Part shown: piece by piece, positions 10,504-20,562 of the stretch
Numbering within the stretch: the first letter of the stretch is position 1
Layout: every line of letters starts with the position of its first letter
DNA from: Blepharisma stoltei
Taxonomy: Eukaryota > Ciliophora > Heterotrichea > Heterotrichida > Blepharismidae
DNA length: 64,000 nt
Reading direction: 5' to 3'
NCBI GenBank assembly: GCA_914767885.1
Contig: CAJZBQ010000047.1
Location: 186,001-250,000 of the forward strand
Program-made: the position numbers and the translations under genes
The notes under the pieces: generated by a model
Databases searched by the model: none
What the model was told of the DNA's origin: nothing
The model's input: the letters and a program-made list of their open reading frames with translations, nothing else

Positions 10504-11049
10504 ATGGGAGGATGGGACTTTGGAGTTTTTCAATGTGAACAAAACCCTGTAATGTGTTTATGAGCATGGTGTGTCCCCGGTGGAATATGCTGCATGCAAG
10601 TTGTTGATGCCAAAATTTCTGATTCAGAGAACAAAAATGCTGCCTTCGTTGCATGCTTATAGTTTGGGCACGCTTATGGAGTAAAGTTAATTCTATTTGC
10701 TGCCAGCCTGGGCTAGCTTTTAAGTTAAGACCTGGACATAAGCTTTAAGATGATAGCCGAAATCCGGTTTCTCAGAATAAATAGCCTAGAAGCATGCCAA
10801 AGCTGCTCATAATCTATATGCAGCTGCTTCTTGGGCTGTATAGGAGCTACTTTTAACCGCTATAAACTAAGAGAAATGCTTACTATTAATGACTCTGTTA
10901 TTATGGATTTACTTTGGTATTGGTGAGTCCCATGTTTCGCTGTCACTCAAGAATGGATGACCACAATGAATCGCCAAAAAAACAATCACAAACTTCTTAT
11001 TTGGCAGCTGATTGGAGCTCAAGAAGGAGGCAATGGGGTAAGAGCTTAG
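10504..11049 (+). CDS. PLAC8-family cysteine-rich protein
   Basis: The start is MGGWDFGVFQCEQNPVMCLW (TGA as Trp). The PLAC8/DUF614 pattern is present: W..G.F.C.....C, then CSCFLGCIGATFNRYKLRE, then DLLWYWWVPCFAVTQEW. A TA-bounded 159-bp insertion interrupts the first Cys block. Excision joins VACL to CSCFLGC. The stop is TAG at 11047-11049. PLAC8 proteins are small membrane-associated proteins, some linked to metal or ion transport. A second family member lies at 58669-59082. Confidence 0.8.
10658..10816 (+). other. Predicted TA-bounded IES (159 bp) in the PLAC8 gene
   Basis: It starts TATAGTTTGGGCACGC and ends CATAATCTA before TA at 10817. Stops occur in all host frames. Its GC content is above that of the small IESs, and a block GGGCTAG..GACCTGGACATAAG hints at a decayed SINE. 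Confidence 0.65.
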
Positions 11050-11393
11050 GAAAGTATTAACTTAGTATTATGCAATTTCTACAATTAAATATAAAATCAG
11101 AGGAAAAATCCAATTAAAGGTCTAGGGATATTTTCATAAAAATGAAATCATGGGCAATTTCTTATTTAAATATTTATAATCCTTTCATCCTTATTGCAAA
11201 ATAAAAAATGAAAAATAGATTAATTAGTTAATGATAAAATAATAATACTGCAAAAAAATGATTTTACAAAAGGATTTTTTTGCTATTATATTTTTATTTC
11301 AATCTACATTTATTTATCCAAGCTTTGTTTTTGTCATTAATTTTAAAATTATGAAAGAAATAATACGAGTGCACGTACTTATTGCAATGACTC
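11050..11393. other. Intergenic, nothing recognised
   Basis: AT-rich DNA between convergent genes. A plus-strand ORF starting at 11258 overlaps the antisense of the transporter C-terminus and is rejected. Confidence 0.5.
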
Positions 11394-13184
11394 CTACAAC
11401 CCCTTCCCATATTTCATGGGAAAAACCTAAGAAAAAGAGCTCCTTTTGGGACAAGCAAAAATTTCTCTCCCACATAAGGTTGAAGCAAGCTTCCTAAAGG
11501 ATCGCAAGATGGTTCGCACGATAAATCAAGATCATTATACTCATTAGCAGCCAAAGCTTGAAATCCCCATTTAAATGGCTAAATAATCTTTACTGTGATA
11601 TACGAAATCCATCTAAAAGAAATAGGAATATTATCAAGTTTCACATATTCTCCACCAAAAGCCACTAATGGCAGTACTAAAATTGAGCTAAAAGCCATTG
11701 CATTTTCAGATCGAGAAAAAATTGCTCCAATTATGCAGCCCAGTCCTACTCCACATTGCAATAGCAAGGAGTAAATAATATCTATATGAAACTTACAAAA
11801 TATGATAAATTTTGACCCATCATTATTATTAAGACCTGCAGAAAAATAAACAATAACTGCTGTCATAATCGCAATAATAAAAGTCCAAGGCAAATCTGCA
11901 ATATTTTTCGCTAAAAAATAAGGGATTGTCCCATATAATCCTTGAGATCTTTCTTTAATATAAGGAGCTCTTTCTAATGGAACTATATAAAAATTACAGT
12001 TATTCACAGTCGTTCCATTTCCTTGGACTACTGCAAACATAACCAAAAGATAAATTAGCCCATTTCGATTTTGTATAGATTTTACATTATCTCCTAAATC
12101 ATTAAAAAATAGCGCCACAATCACACTAAACCCCAGATGGCTTGCAAGCCTAAGTTTCAATGACAATTTATTCCTGCTTGCATTTTTGGCAGCTCTTTTA
12201 AGCAGTTCATAAAACTCTGCCCATATGCCAGGGTAATAAACTTTAATATTATGAAGCTCAGAAAGCTCATATTCAGAGCTCTGTCGTTCTTTATGGTATT
12301 TTTCCCTATATGCCGTAAATAATAAATTCATCATTTCTTGCTCATTTTCTGTTATATCAAATCTATTTGAGACGTGAAAAATTCTCATATAAAAATCAGC
12401 TGGATTAACACTTTTTGGGCATTTGTATCCTAATTCTGCGAAATATTTTCTTGAATTTTTGCAAGAGCCTTGATAGATAATATTTCCTTCTAATAAAAGT
12501 ATAAGCTTGTCGAATTTTTTAAAAATTGAGGAGCTTGGCTGATGGATTGTAGAAATTATAGTTCTGCCTTTTAAAGCTTGCTTTATTAATAAATCAATAA
12601 CTAGCTCTGCGTTATAGCTGTCCAATCCTGATGTAGGTTCATCAAGCATGAGAATGCATGGATCAGTTATCAATTCCATTCCAATGCTGAGCCGTTTCTT
12701 TTCTCCTCCTGAAAGTCCTTTAATTATCTCGTTTCCAATTAAATTGTCAGCAATATTCGATATATTTAAGTCGTCAAGAATTTCTTGGACTTTTAAAGAT
12801 TTTTCCTCAATGCTACCAGGGAATCTGAGCATGGCATAAAACAATAGATACCCATTAAAAAACCTAATTATTAATTGGCAACTTATAATCTCATAGTAAT
12901 AAAATAAGCTAGTATTAAAAGTATTATAATTGAATATAAAAAGTATAGTTTTCCCTGACCCAGATGACCCCATAATTGCTAAATTTTGCCCTGGATTAGC
13001 ATCTCCTGAAATATTTTTTAATATTTGGTGGGTCTTTTTTTTCGAGGAAATTGAGTAACTGATATTTTTCCAGGAAAGTTTTATCAGATTTTATTAGTGA
13101 ATAACTGGCATTCAGATTATTGCCAGGAATTTTATTTTCCTCTGGAAAAGTATCAATATTTGTGAGATTTACCTTTTGTTTCAT
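11394..13184 (-). CDS. ABCG-type half transporter, ATPase domain internally deleted
   Basis: Family features: GSSGSGKT (Walker A), KGLSGGEKKRLSIGMELI (signature), CILMLDEPTSGLDSYNAE (Walker B, D-loop), TIIHQPSS-like switch region (TIISTIHQPSSSIFKKFD), then an ABC2 membrane domain with about five hydrophobic segments. A 15-nt intron (11579-11593) joins ISYIT to PFKWGFQALAANEYNDLD. Between Walker A and LLFYAMLRF only about 35 AT-rich codons remain where about 75-80 residues including the Q-loop are expected. Near 13100 the upstream frame is off by one. The germline copy looks disabled, or is completed by rearrangement. The C-terminus is TAG at 11394-11396. Confidence 0.75.
11579..11593 (-). other. 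15-nt intron in the ABCG gene
   Basis: Minus-strand GTAAAGATTATTTAG. Splicing restores the conserved SPFKWGFQAL-type block just after the fifth membrane segment. Confidence 0.85.
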
Positions 13185-13789
13185 TTATATTTATAGACAT
13201 AGTGAAACTGTTTAGATTTATCCACCATTTTAAGTGCAAATCACCAAATTAAATTTTAAATATCTTTTAATATTTTTATCATTGCCAAAGCTATAAAATA
13301 TTTTACATTTTATATATAACTGCTTTAGGCTTAGCTCTGTAAACTGTTTGTTTTTAAATAAAATTTATCAGTTTCAAGAATTGCTCAGTTTAGAAACTCT
13401 TAATATAATTTCTTACCCTATTTTATTATTTAGCTCCAAAGTTTATATAGCATTATTTTTCAAAAAGATGTATTCACAAACAAGATTCCATATTCTATCT
13501 AATTGATCATTCTATCAATTTTATTATTAAATGCCTTTTTTATTAATAAGCAGTCTAATCATTTCTGACAATTTAAAACTTTTTATTAACCTGTTAGCAA
13601 GCTTGATTTAAACTAGAAATAAGCTTTATGCTTATTAATAAACGTTTATTCAGGCATAATGGTAGCTTTTAAACTATCATAACTCCCACCATTTTAATAT
13701 CCCTTTTAAATCCTCCTATTACCTCTAAAACTTCTTACTTAAATAAACGCATTCTCTTATATCAGACATATTCATAAAGCGAAGTAATT
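13185..13789. other. Intergenic between divergent genes, nothing recognised
   Basis: Very AT-rich, probably both promoters. No coding or repeat signal was recognised. Confidence 0.55.
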
Positions 13790-15940
13790 ATGTTGCCTTT
13801 AATTTTTGCTTTGTTATTTACCCTTTCTCAAGCAGACCCAGGAATTTGTAAAAGTGCTTTAATATCTGTATACACCAAAACCCACAAAGACGCCACAAAA
13901 ATGCTTTATTACTCTGGAAGAGATTTTGATGATTTAGGAAAATACGATGACTGCAATGACTTAGACTCTGCAAAATATCTTTTAATAAGAGGCAAAGTCC
14001 AAGGAAATATAGGAATGATAGGCCTATGTGGCCCAAAAGAATGTTCTACTTCAGATTACGACGACTTAAAAGGATGACTTGATGTTGCCTTAAATTTGAC
14101 TTCACGAGGAATTGAGCTGGACACGCTGAAATTTTATTTTTCTTATGATTATAATCACGAACCACTTGACGGAGGAGCTATTTTTATGGTAATTTTGTGG
14201 TGCTTGTTAATAATCGTTGTCATTTCAGGCACATATCTTGAGTACCTGAAAATCCAAGACCCTGAAAAGAAATTTGAAGGGAAATTGGGGCTTTTAATGA
14301 CTTTTTCAGCCATACACAATTCTTCAAAGCTATTTGTCCTTCCTATAGAAAAAGACAATTTACAAATTTTTAACGGAATTAGGGTTTTTGGAATGCTTTA
14401 TATCATTATTGGGCATTCTTATGTATACCAGCTTAGTGCAGCAATCACAAATCCGAATCAAGCAATTGATTGGATAACTGATTTTGGGCATAAATTTATA
14501 TCAATGGCCCAATATCTGGTTGATATTTTTTTCCTTATGGCTGGGTTTCTGCTTGCATATCTTACAATCGGAGAAATGAACAGAAAAAATGGGAGGATTA
14601 ACTGGGTTGTGTTTATATCCCACCGCTTCATCAGGATGATTCCTGTTTATTGGTTTGCTTTTTTAAACTACCTGCTGCTAGAAAGATATATAGGAGGTGG
14701 CCCTCAGTGGCCATCATTTAAACAGCTCACTATAACAGGCTGTGACGACTATTGGTGGTCAAATCTTTTATTTTTAAATAATCTTTTGCCTAGTGACGCT
14801 TATTGTTGCATGGGCTGGACATGGTACGTAGCCAATGATGTACAGTTTTATTGCTTTACGCCTATTATTTTGATAATTTATTATAAGAGAAAATACTTCG
14901 CATATATTCTCTTATGCCTCCTTATTCTGCTGAATTTTGTTATAATTGCAGGGCTGTCAGATAGGCATGACTATAATCCTACGATTTTGTATGGGTTAAA
15001 TGATAAGCATCAATTTTTGAATATTTATGTAAAACCATATACAAGGATGTGCACTTATATATTAGGGTTAATAATAGGATTTATTTATAGGTCAAATGTG
15101 GACTATAGACCTGTGAGCTTGATATCTCCTGTTACTGATATTGAAAACTCTGAACAATCTGCGTTTGAAAGTCAGCTTTACCCTGATAAGGAGAGGGAGG
15201 TTAGTGATAATTCAAACTTAGATTGGGTCACAAACTTAGAAGTTATGTCTGTAAGGTGGATTCATAATTGATATATAAGGTATTCAGCATATGCTCTAGG
15301 AGCTGGATTAATGTTTATGATAAATTTCCTTCCTTATCAGCTTGATGACCATGGCTTGGATTATTGGACACAAAATGGAAAAACCACTTTTTTGGTATTC
15401 GAGCATTTTACATTTGCTGTGGGATTCAGTTTGATTTTGATTCCTATGCTTTTTGGGAAAGGCAGGGTATTAAATTATATTCTAAGCTTTAAATATCTAT
15501 AGCGCTTTCCCGAGGATGGCGCGCGGAATGGCGCCATCCTCGGAAAGTCAACTAAGCATCCATACGGGAACTGGGAGTTCCACGTGTGGATGCCATTTTT
15601 GACATGTGGGATCCAAACTTCCACATGTCAAAACGGCATCCACACGTGGAACTCCCAGTTCCCGTGTGGATGCCTTCCTAGCTTTCCCGAGGATGGCGCC
15701 ATTCCACGCCATCCTCGGGAAAGCGCTATAGTTCCGCTGGCCAGAATTAGCTTTTCAGTTTACATTATCCACCCTATTTTTATTTATTTAGTTGCTTTGT
15801 CAAGATATCAAGCCTTTTACTTGCAAGATTGGGAATTGCTTTATAATGCAATTGCGACGATTTTTCTATCGTTTATTGTAGGCTTTATTTTATCTATGAC
15901 TTTGGAAAGTCCTATTTTATCATTAGAAAGGAAACTTCTT
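13790..15940 (+). CDS. Acyltransferase-3 (NRF-6-like) membrane protein
   Basis: The start MLPLIFALLFTLSQADPGIC is a signal peptide. A Cys-rich lumenal N-terminal region follows (CKSALIS..CGPKECSTSDY), then many hydrophobic helices typical of the acyl_transf_3 family, with GIRVFGMLYIIIGHSYVY carrying the conserved family histidine. TGA codons at 14075 and 15270 read as Trp. A 231-bp nested palindrome sits between LSFKYL and VPLARISFSVYIIHP; removal at one TA restores the frame. A MITE begins directly after ..LERKLL, and excision would place TAG there. The animal family includes nose-resistant-to-fluoxetine proteins, implicated in lipid transport. Substrate unknown. Confidence 0.85.
15498..15728. 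mobile_element. Nested-hairpin palindromic element 2 (231 bp), TA-bounded
   Basis: The ends TATAGCGCTTTCCCGAGG and its reverse complement bracket inner hairpins built on CCGAGGATGGCGC and CCACACGTGG. Architecture and several motifs match element 1 at 2916-3143, while the inner arms differ in sequence. Excision leaving TA gives CTA GTT CCG (Leu-Val-Pro) and rejoins the acyltransferase. Confidence 0.85.
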
Positions 15941-16247
15941 GCTCCCCCTCCGTGAGTTAACAAAACCATTGGAAAAAAACCCTAGTTTTTGCCAAAAATC
16001 CATCCTTCGTGAGCAAACATAAAAGAAATTTTTTTATGAAAAAAATTGATATATAAGTGATAATTAATATAATGAAATCTCGAGCTAATTCTGTTTAATT
16101 TTAAACAGATTGCGTTTTTAAAAAATAAATTTTATAAATTAAATTAATATTGCAAATTAGGATTTTTTTAAAATTTCGAAAAAAAAAAATATTAACCACA
16201 CTCTGTAAGCAAACAAATTTTTTTGTTCACTCACGAAGGGGGGGAGT
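15941..16247 (+). mobile_element. CTCCCCCTCCGTGAG MITE, copy a
   Basis: The 5' end CTCCCCCTCCGTGAGTTAAC and 3' end GTTCACTCACGAAGGGGGGG are inverted repeats. The core has the family's GATATATAAGTGATAATTA. It abuts the end of the acyltransferase coding region. The 5' flank reads TTG rather than TTA, so a perfect TA pair is lacking. Confidence 0.8.
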
Positions 16248-16353
16248 TAGGAAGAAATAACAAATTATTAAGCGATTTATTAAATTTTGCTTTTATTAAA
16301 TAAAGATTTTGTTTTCACAGAATTCCTTTAAATGCCTGAAAATTAGTTAATAA

Positions 16354-16614
16354 ATGTCACTTTTGTTTCGAGCATTTGCATCTTACTATAAGATGAAGAC
16401 TCACTCTGGCATCAAAAAAAGAATAAAAATTATAGGAAGCTTATGGGAGAGGCACTTCATGTTTTATCCGACTAGCAAGCATCACAAACTCATCAACAAA
16501 AGCAAGAATAACTTGAAGAGGAAGACAAATCCAAAAGAACTTACATGTCCTGGAGATGTAAAAAGACTGAAAAGGTTGATGCCGTATTGGAACTTTAAAA
16601 AGTACAAGAACTAA
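16354..16614 (+). CDS. MRPL35: Mitochondrial large-subunit ribosomal protein bL35m
   Basis: Residues KMKTHSGIKKRIKIIGSLWE match the bL35 signature (K.KTH.G..KR.K.TGSG), followed by KHHKLINKSKNNLKRK and ending DVKRLKRLMPY, the typical bL35 terminus. The length of 86 aa is usual. The short N-terminal extension suits a mitochondrial protein. It binds 23S-type rRNA in the large subunit. No introns or insertions. Confidence 0.9.
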   Translation: MSLLFRAFASYYKMKTHSGIKKRIKIIGSLWERHFMFYPTSKHHKLINKSKNNLKRKTNPKELTCPGDVKRLKRLMPYWNFKKYKN

Positions 16615-17795
16615 TTTAATTTAGGATTACTTGGCTCGATTGAGATTTATGATGAATTTAATAATAGATAAGGGAAAATGGGAAATTTTATCTTTTAAAT
16701 CATTCATTTCAGAAGGAAAAATTGTATGCTCATGCTAATTTTAATTTATAGTAGCATGATTATTGAAATAATTAAAAGCTATTAAATATTTCAAATGAAA
16801 AATAAATCTTTAATATTTGGCAAAATTTAATGCATAAAATGATAAATAAGTAAAGTCATGATAAAAAATATGAAATACAAGGAAAATTCACAGGGCTCTA
16901 ATATAATTTTCATACAATGTTCTGAACATAATAAAATAATTTAAAAAATAATATGGAATAAAGAGAACTATTTAGCTGTAATTAAAATAAAGACTAAAAT
17001 TCAATTCCTGTATTAATAAATTAAATATAGAATTCATTTAAGAAAGAAAATGGATCTTGGTTTTCAGTTTGTTTTAACCCTTAAAAATACATATATTCTT
17101 TAATGGCAGAGAGATTGGGAATTTACTTAGTTTTTTTTGGGTTCTAAAAATCAAAATTTTTAAATACTAAAATAAAAAATCTAAATTTCAATCTAAAATT
17201 AATATAATTATTTAGATGAAAAATCGAATAAACTATTTTATAAAAAAACGAGCCACTCTAATTAATTTTTACCTTCTCAATAGGGATTAATTCCTTTATA
17301 AATAGGAATTTTTCTAATGTGTTGCTTGCAAGCCAAAGGGATAGTTAAAAAAAAAAGATTATATGTTAAAAATAAAGAGTTTATTTATAAATAGTTTTCG
17401 ATAGCTCTTGCATAAATCATTTACTCATATATTGCAGATAATAGCATCAAATTATAAAGAAGCAGTGAATTAAACCAGCTTTTTCTCATGAAAGTGCAAT
17501 ATTTAATAATAGCATTATCTTTCCAAAACAGTTTAAATCAAGTCTTATAGAATCATCAAGAGTTTTAAAAATCACTATGACTTTAACGATCGCATTGATA
17601 TTTTAATTTGTCGCCAAATTTAATAAGCCTTATTTCAATATAACGAATTATAAATCGCATAATTTTAATGTTAAATTAAAAATCTTACATTTAATATTAC
17701 TAAAATTTATTCATTTTTAATTAAATATATTTAACTCCATACCCAATTTCATAAAATTGAATCCCTTTCAACAGAATATAAAATAAACAAACATC
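16615..17795. other. Long AT-rich intergenic stretch, nothing recognised
   Basis: About 1.2 kb without coding character, retroposon head or MITE terminus. A short imperfect inverted pair (GGGATTAATTCC / GGAATT) near 17280 is not convincing. Confidence 0.55.
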
Positions 17796-19421
17796 ATGCA
17801 AAAATCTAGTTCAGCCACAAATCAAACGCTTATTAAAGGAGAAAGCACCTCAGACCCCAGTAAAATCTACAGCCTGATCCCACCTCGTAAAAGGCACTTA
17901 ACTCCAAACTCCCGAGTCCGCAGTACAAAAGTTATAATTCCTTCACAAGGGTCTTCTTTTTGCCATACACCCCAGATTTCCGATATTATCCCTTTTATCA
18001 CTTGTGGGAGTATTCCCGTTGGTTTTCAATTTCCATTGAAAAATCGGCTGAAAAACCAAAAATATCTCCCATCGAAAAATCTTGAAAATTCACCTACAAG
18101 GAGAACTTCAGATGCAGTTGGAAAAGAATTTTCTCCTGAGGCAAGAACTGATTCTACTATGGCAAATTCGTGATACTCGAACCAAAATCCTTGTAACTCG
18201 ATTTCAGAAGATGTTTCGTCTCCGCATAGACAAGTTGAGTCTTTACCAGGCACTGAAGATAAAGAATCACCGAAAAGCGTAAGGGTTTCTTATACAACTA
18301 TGTCAGATTTCCATCAAATTGTACCAAAAATCAACACAAAATCTGTATTAAAATCCAAGCTCATAAATTGCCAAGAAAAAATTTATAAACTTCCTAATAG
18401 GGCTAAAACGCCAAATATCAGGCCAAGGACGCCTGAGTTTTACCATAGTCAAAATCCTCATAATCAAGAATCAATCCAAGAGTACTTCGCAGGCTCAAAT
18501 ATTTCAAGGCTAAAACGCAAAGGAAAAAATGACGACAAAAAACTTGATTTTTCAAGCGATTTTGTAAATATCAAGTATTTATTAGCAGGACACAAAAATT
18601 CAGTAAATTGTGTAGAAGTTTGAGATGAAAATATATGAAGCGGATCTAAAGATTGTAAAATAAACGTTTGGAATTTTAATGAAATACTGCAAAGTAATAA
18701 AAAAATCATCAGAAAGCCTGTGGTGATTGGGAAACATCATGGCTCTGTCAACGTTATAAAAAAATGTAGCAATTTAATAGCTTCTGGTGGACAGGATTGC
18801 TATATTAAACTATGGAGCCCAAATTACAAAGAGCTTGGCTGCTTGAAAACTTCATCAAGCATAAAAAGCTTAGAATCTCTTTATAGTAATAAATTGATTT
18901 CAGGAAGCTTAGAATCAATAACAGCTTGGGATTTAGCCAAGCAAACACATATAAGAGAACCCATAACAGAACATCTTAAAAAAATAAACTCTCTTACCAG
19001 ACATACAGAATTTACATTTATCAGTGGATCAGATGATTCAACCATAAAGCTATGGGATTTAAGGGTACCGAGGTCAATTTTAACTTTAATTTCTCACGAA
19101 AATCCAATTACTTGTACAATATTTACGAGCCAATTTACTTTTCTTTCAGGGTCACTTGATAAAAGCATAAAGGAGTGGGATATCAGGGTAGCTGACGTTA
19201 TAAGCACAAGGCAATCAAATAGTAAAATTTATTGTATGTCTGCTATAGGCTTGAAAATCGCAGCTGGGGGAAATGGCATTGAAATTTGGGATGAAAACAA
19301 GCACAAAGATATAAATTTTCATGAGGGGAGAATTAAATGCTTGTGCTATGATGGAAGCCAAAAGCTATTGTTTTCGAGCAGCACTGATAATATAGTCGCT
19401 GCATGGTCTTTTAAAGAATAA
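17796..19421 (+). CDS. WD40-repeat protein (541 aa)
   Basis: An uninterrupted frame when TGA is Trp. The N-terminal 240 residues are Ser/Pro-rich and basic, probably disordered. From KYLLAGHKNSVNCVEVWDEN there are six or seven WD repeats, such as IASGGQDCYIKLWSP and ISGSDDSTIKLWDLRV. Three TGA codons (18171, 18620, 18638) fall where Trp fits, two of them at conserved WD positions. The C-terminus DNIVAAWSFKE ends with TAA. The beta-propeller serves as a scaffold; no specific subfamily is assigned. Confidence 0.88.
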
Positions 19422-19506
19422 GGGTCGAAATGCTCCTTGAAGTTATATTTAAAATGCATAGTTTTAGTTGTAAGAATATATAAATAAATAATATATTGAA
19501 AAATGC

Positions 19507-20064
19507 TTATAGTAAATAATTAAAAAAAGTTACCAGACATAAATATATTTCAATAACAGTCCCTAATATAAAAAGGAAGCCAAACGCCCAAGCTCCATAA
19601 ATTATTCCTAAAATACTTTGCAAAATAATATAAATGCTTCATACATGCATAAAGATCATTAGCAGCTGAAAGAGTTTTTTATTATCTGCTCCTATACAGT
19701 TCGAAAGCATAGAGCAATGATGATGGAATTCTCTTACACATCGGTGGCATTGCACACAATGTATAGTTGTGTCATCTTTGTTCATTTTGCAGGTTTCGCA
19801 ATAGTTATATGTGAACCCTTTTCCAGAAAATCCTATTTTTTGTTTCAGTAAAGGCTTAAAAGCTAAATCCAAGTAATACCCAGGGTCTGATGTGAAAAAG
19901 CATAACGAGAAACAAATGCAGAGAAATGATAGCATAAGATGAAAATTATTAACAATTTCAGGGTAAAACCCACTTGCTAATCTATTGCTGTAAAATGATG
20001 TTCCTATTATGATGAGTAAAGTAGTAGCCAAATTTCCGGGGTTAGGGCAGCTGTGTCGTTCCAT
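19507..20064 (-). CDS. DHHC-family palmitoyltransferase with an HHHC variant motif
   Basis: The start is MERHSCPNPGNLATTLL. About four hydrophobic segments surround the cysteine-rich domain YCETCKMNKDDTTIHCVQCH, then CVREFHHHCSMLSNCIG. The canonical Asp of DHHC is replaced by His, and the following Pro-Trp is Ser-Met. One TGA (19637-19639) is Trp; the frame then runs through another membrane segment to TAA at 19507-19509. At 185 aa it is short for the family. The enzyme would S-acylate membrane proteins; the altered motif may lower activity. Confidence 0.8.
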
Positions 20065-20300
20065 TTAAGTTTATAAGAATTCCATATTTCATATTTCAGT
20101 TTGATTTCAAAGATGAACTTATTTACTATTTACATATAAAGTACTGATAGGATTAAATTAATATTTGGTTTGCTTTTTTTAAATTATTAAAAATATTTTT
20201 ATTTAACAATAAGAAAAATTATATTGGCTGTTTAGGAATTTAGACATATTAGCATCTTTTCATGGCTTGGCTAAGAAATTAAAATCTTGGCATTGAGTAA

Positions 20301-20488
20301 TTAATCTCCTCCTTCATCTATATTAAAAAGCGCATATACTGCGGATCCAACTATTAGAGCTAATAAATAGGAAGCCATGCGAATATTTATTTTAGTCCTT
20401 CATCAATTTTGCTATAGTCTCCTGATGCAGCTTCATCTGCAATTGCGAGTAATAGTAGACAAAAACTTAGCACCAGTTTCTCTATCAT
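20301..20488 (-). CDS. Possible small secreted or hydrophobic peptide(s)
   Basis: Two short minus-strand ORFs lie in tandem. MIEKLVLSFCLLLLAIADEA (20387-20488) looks like a signal peptide, and MASYLLALIVGSAVYALFN (20301-20378) is one hydrophobic helix with an acidic tail. They could be exons of one gene or separate mini-proteins; no clean intron joins them. Weak evidence. Confidence 0.25.
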
Positions 20489-20562
20489 ATTTTATTATTG
20501 CTCATATAAGATTTTTGCCATTTAATACAAATTTAGAAGAAAATAATTATAATAAATGGTGA

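Noticed and set aside
11258-11497. 79-codon plus-strand ORF
   Set aside because: Its 3' half is antisense to the conserved C-terminus of the ABCG gene, and its 5' half is low-complexity AT.
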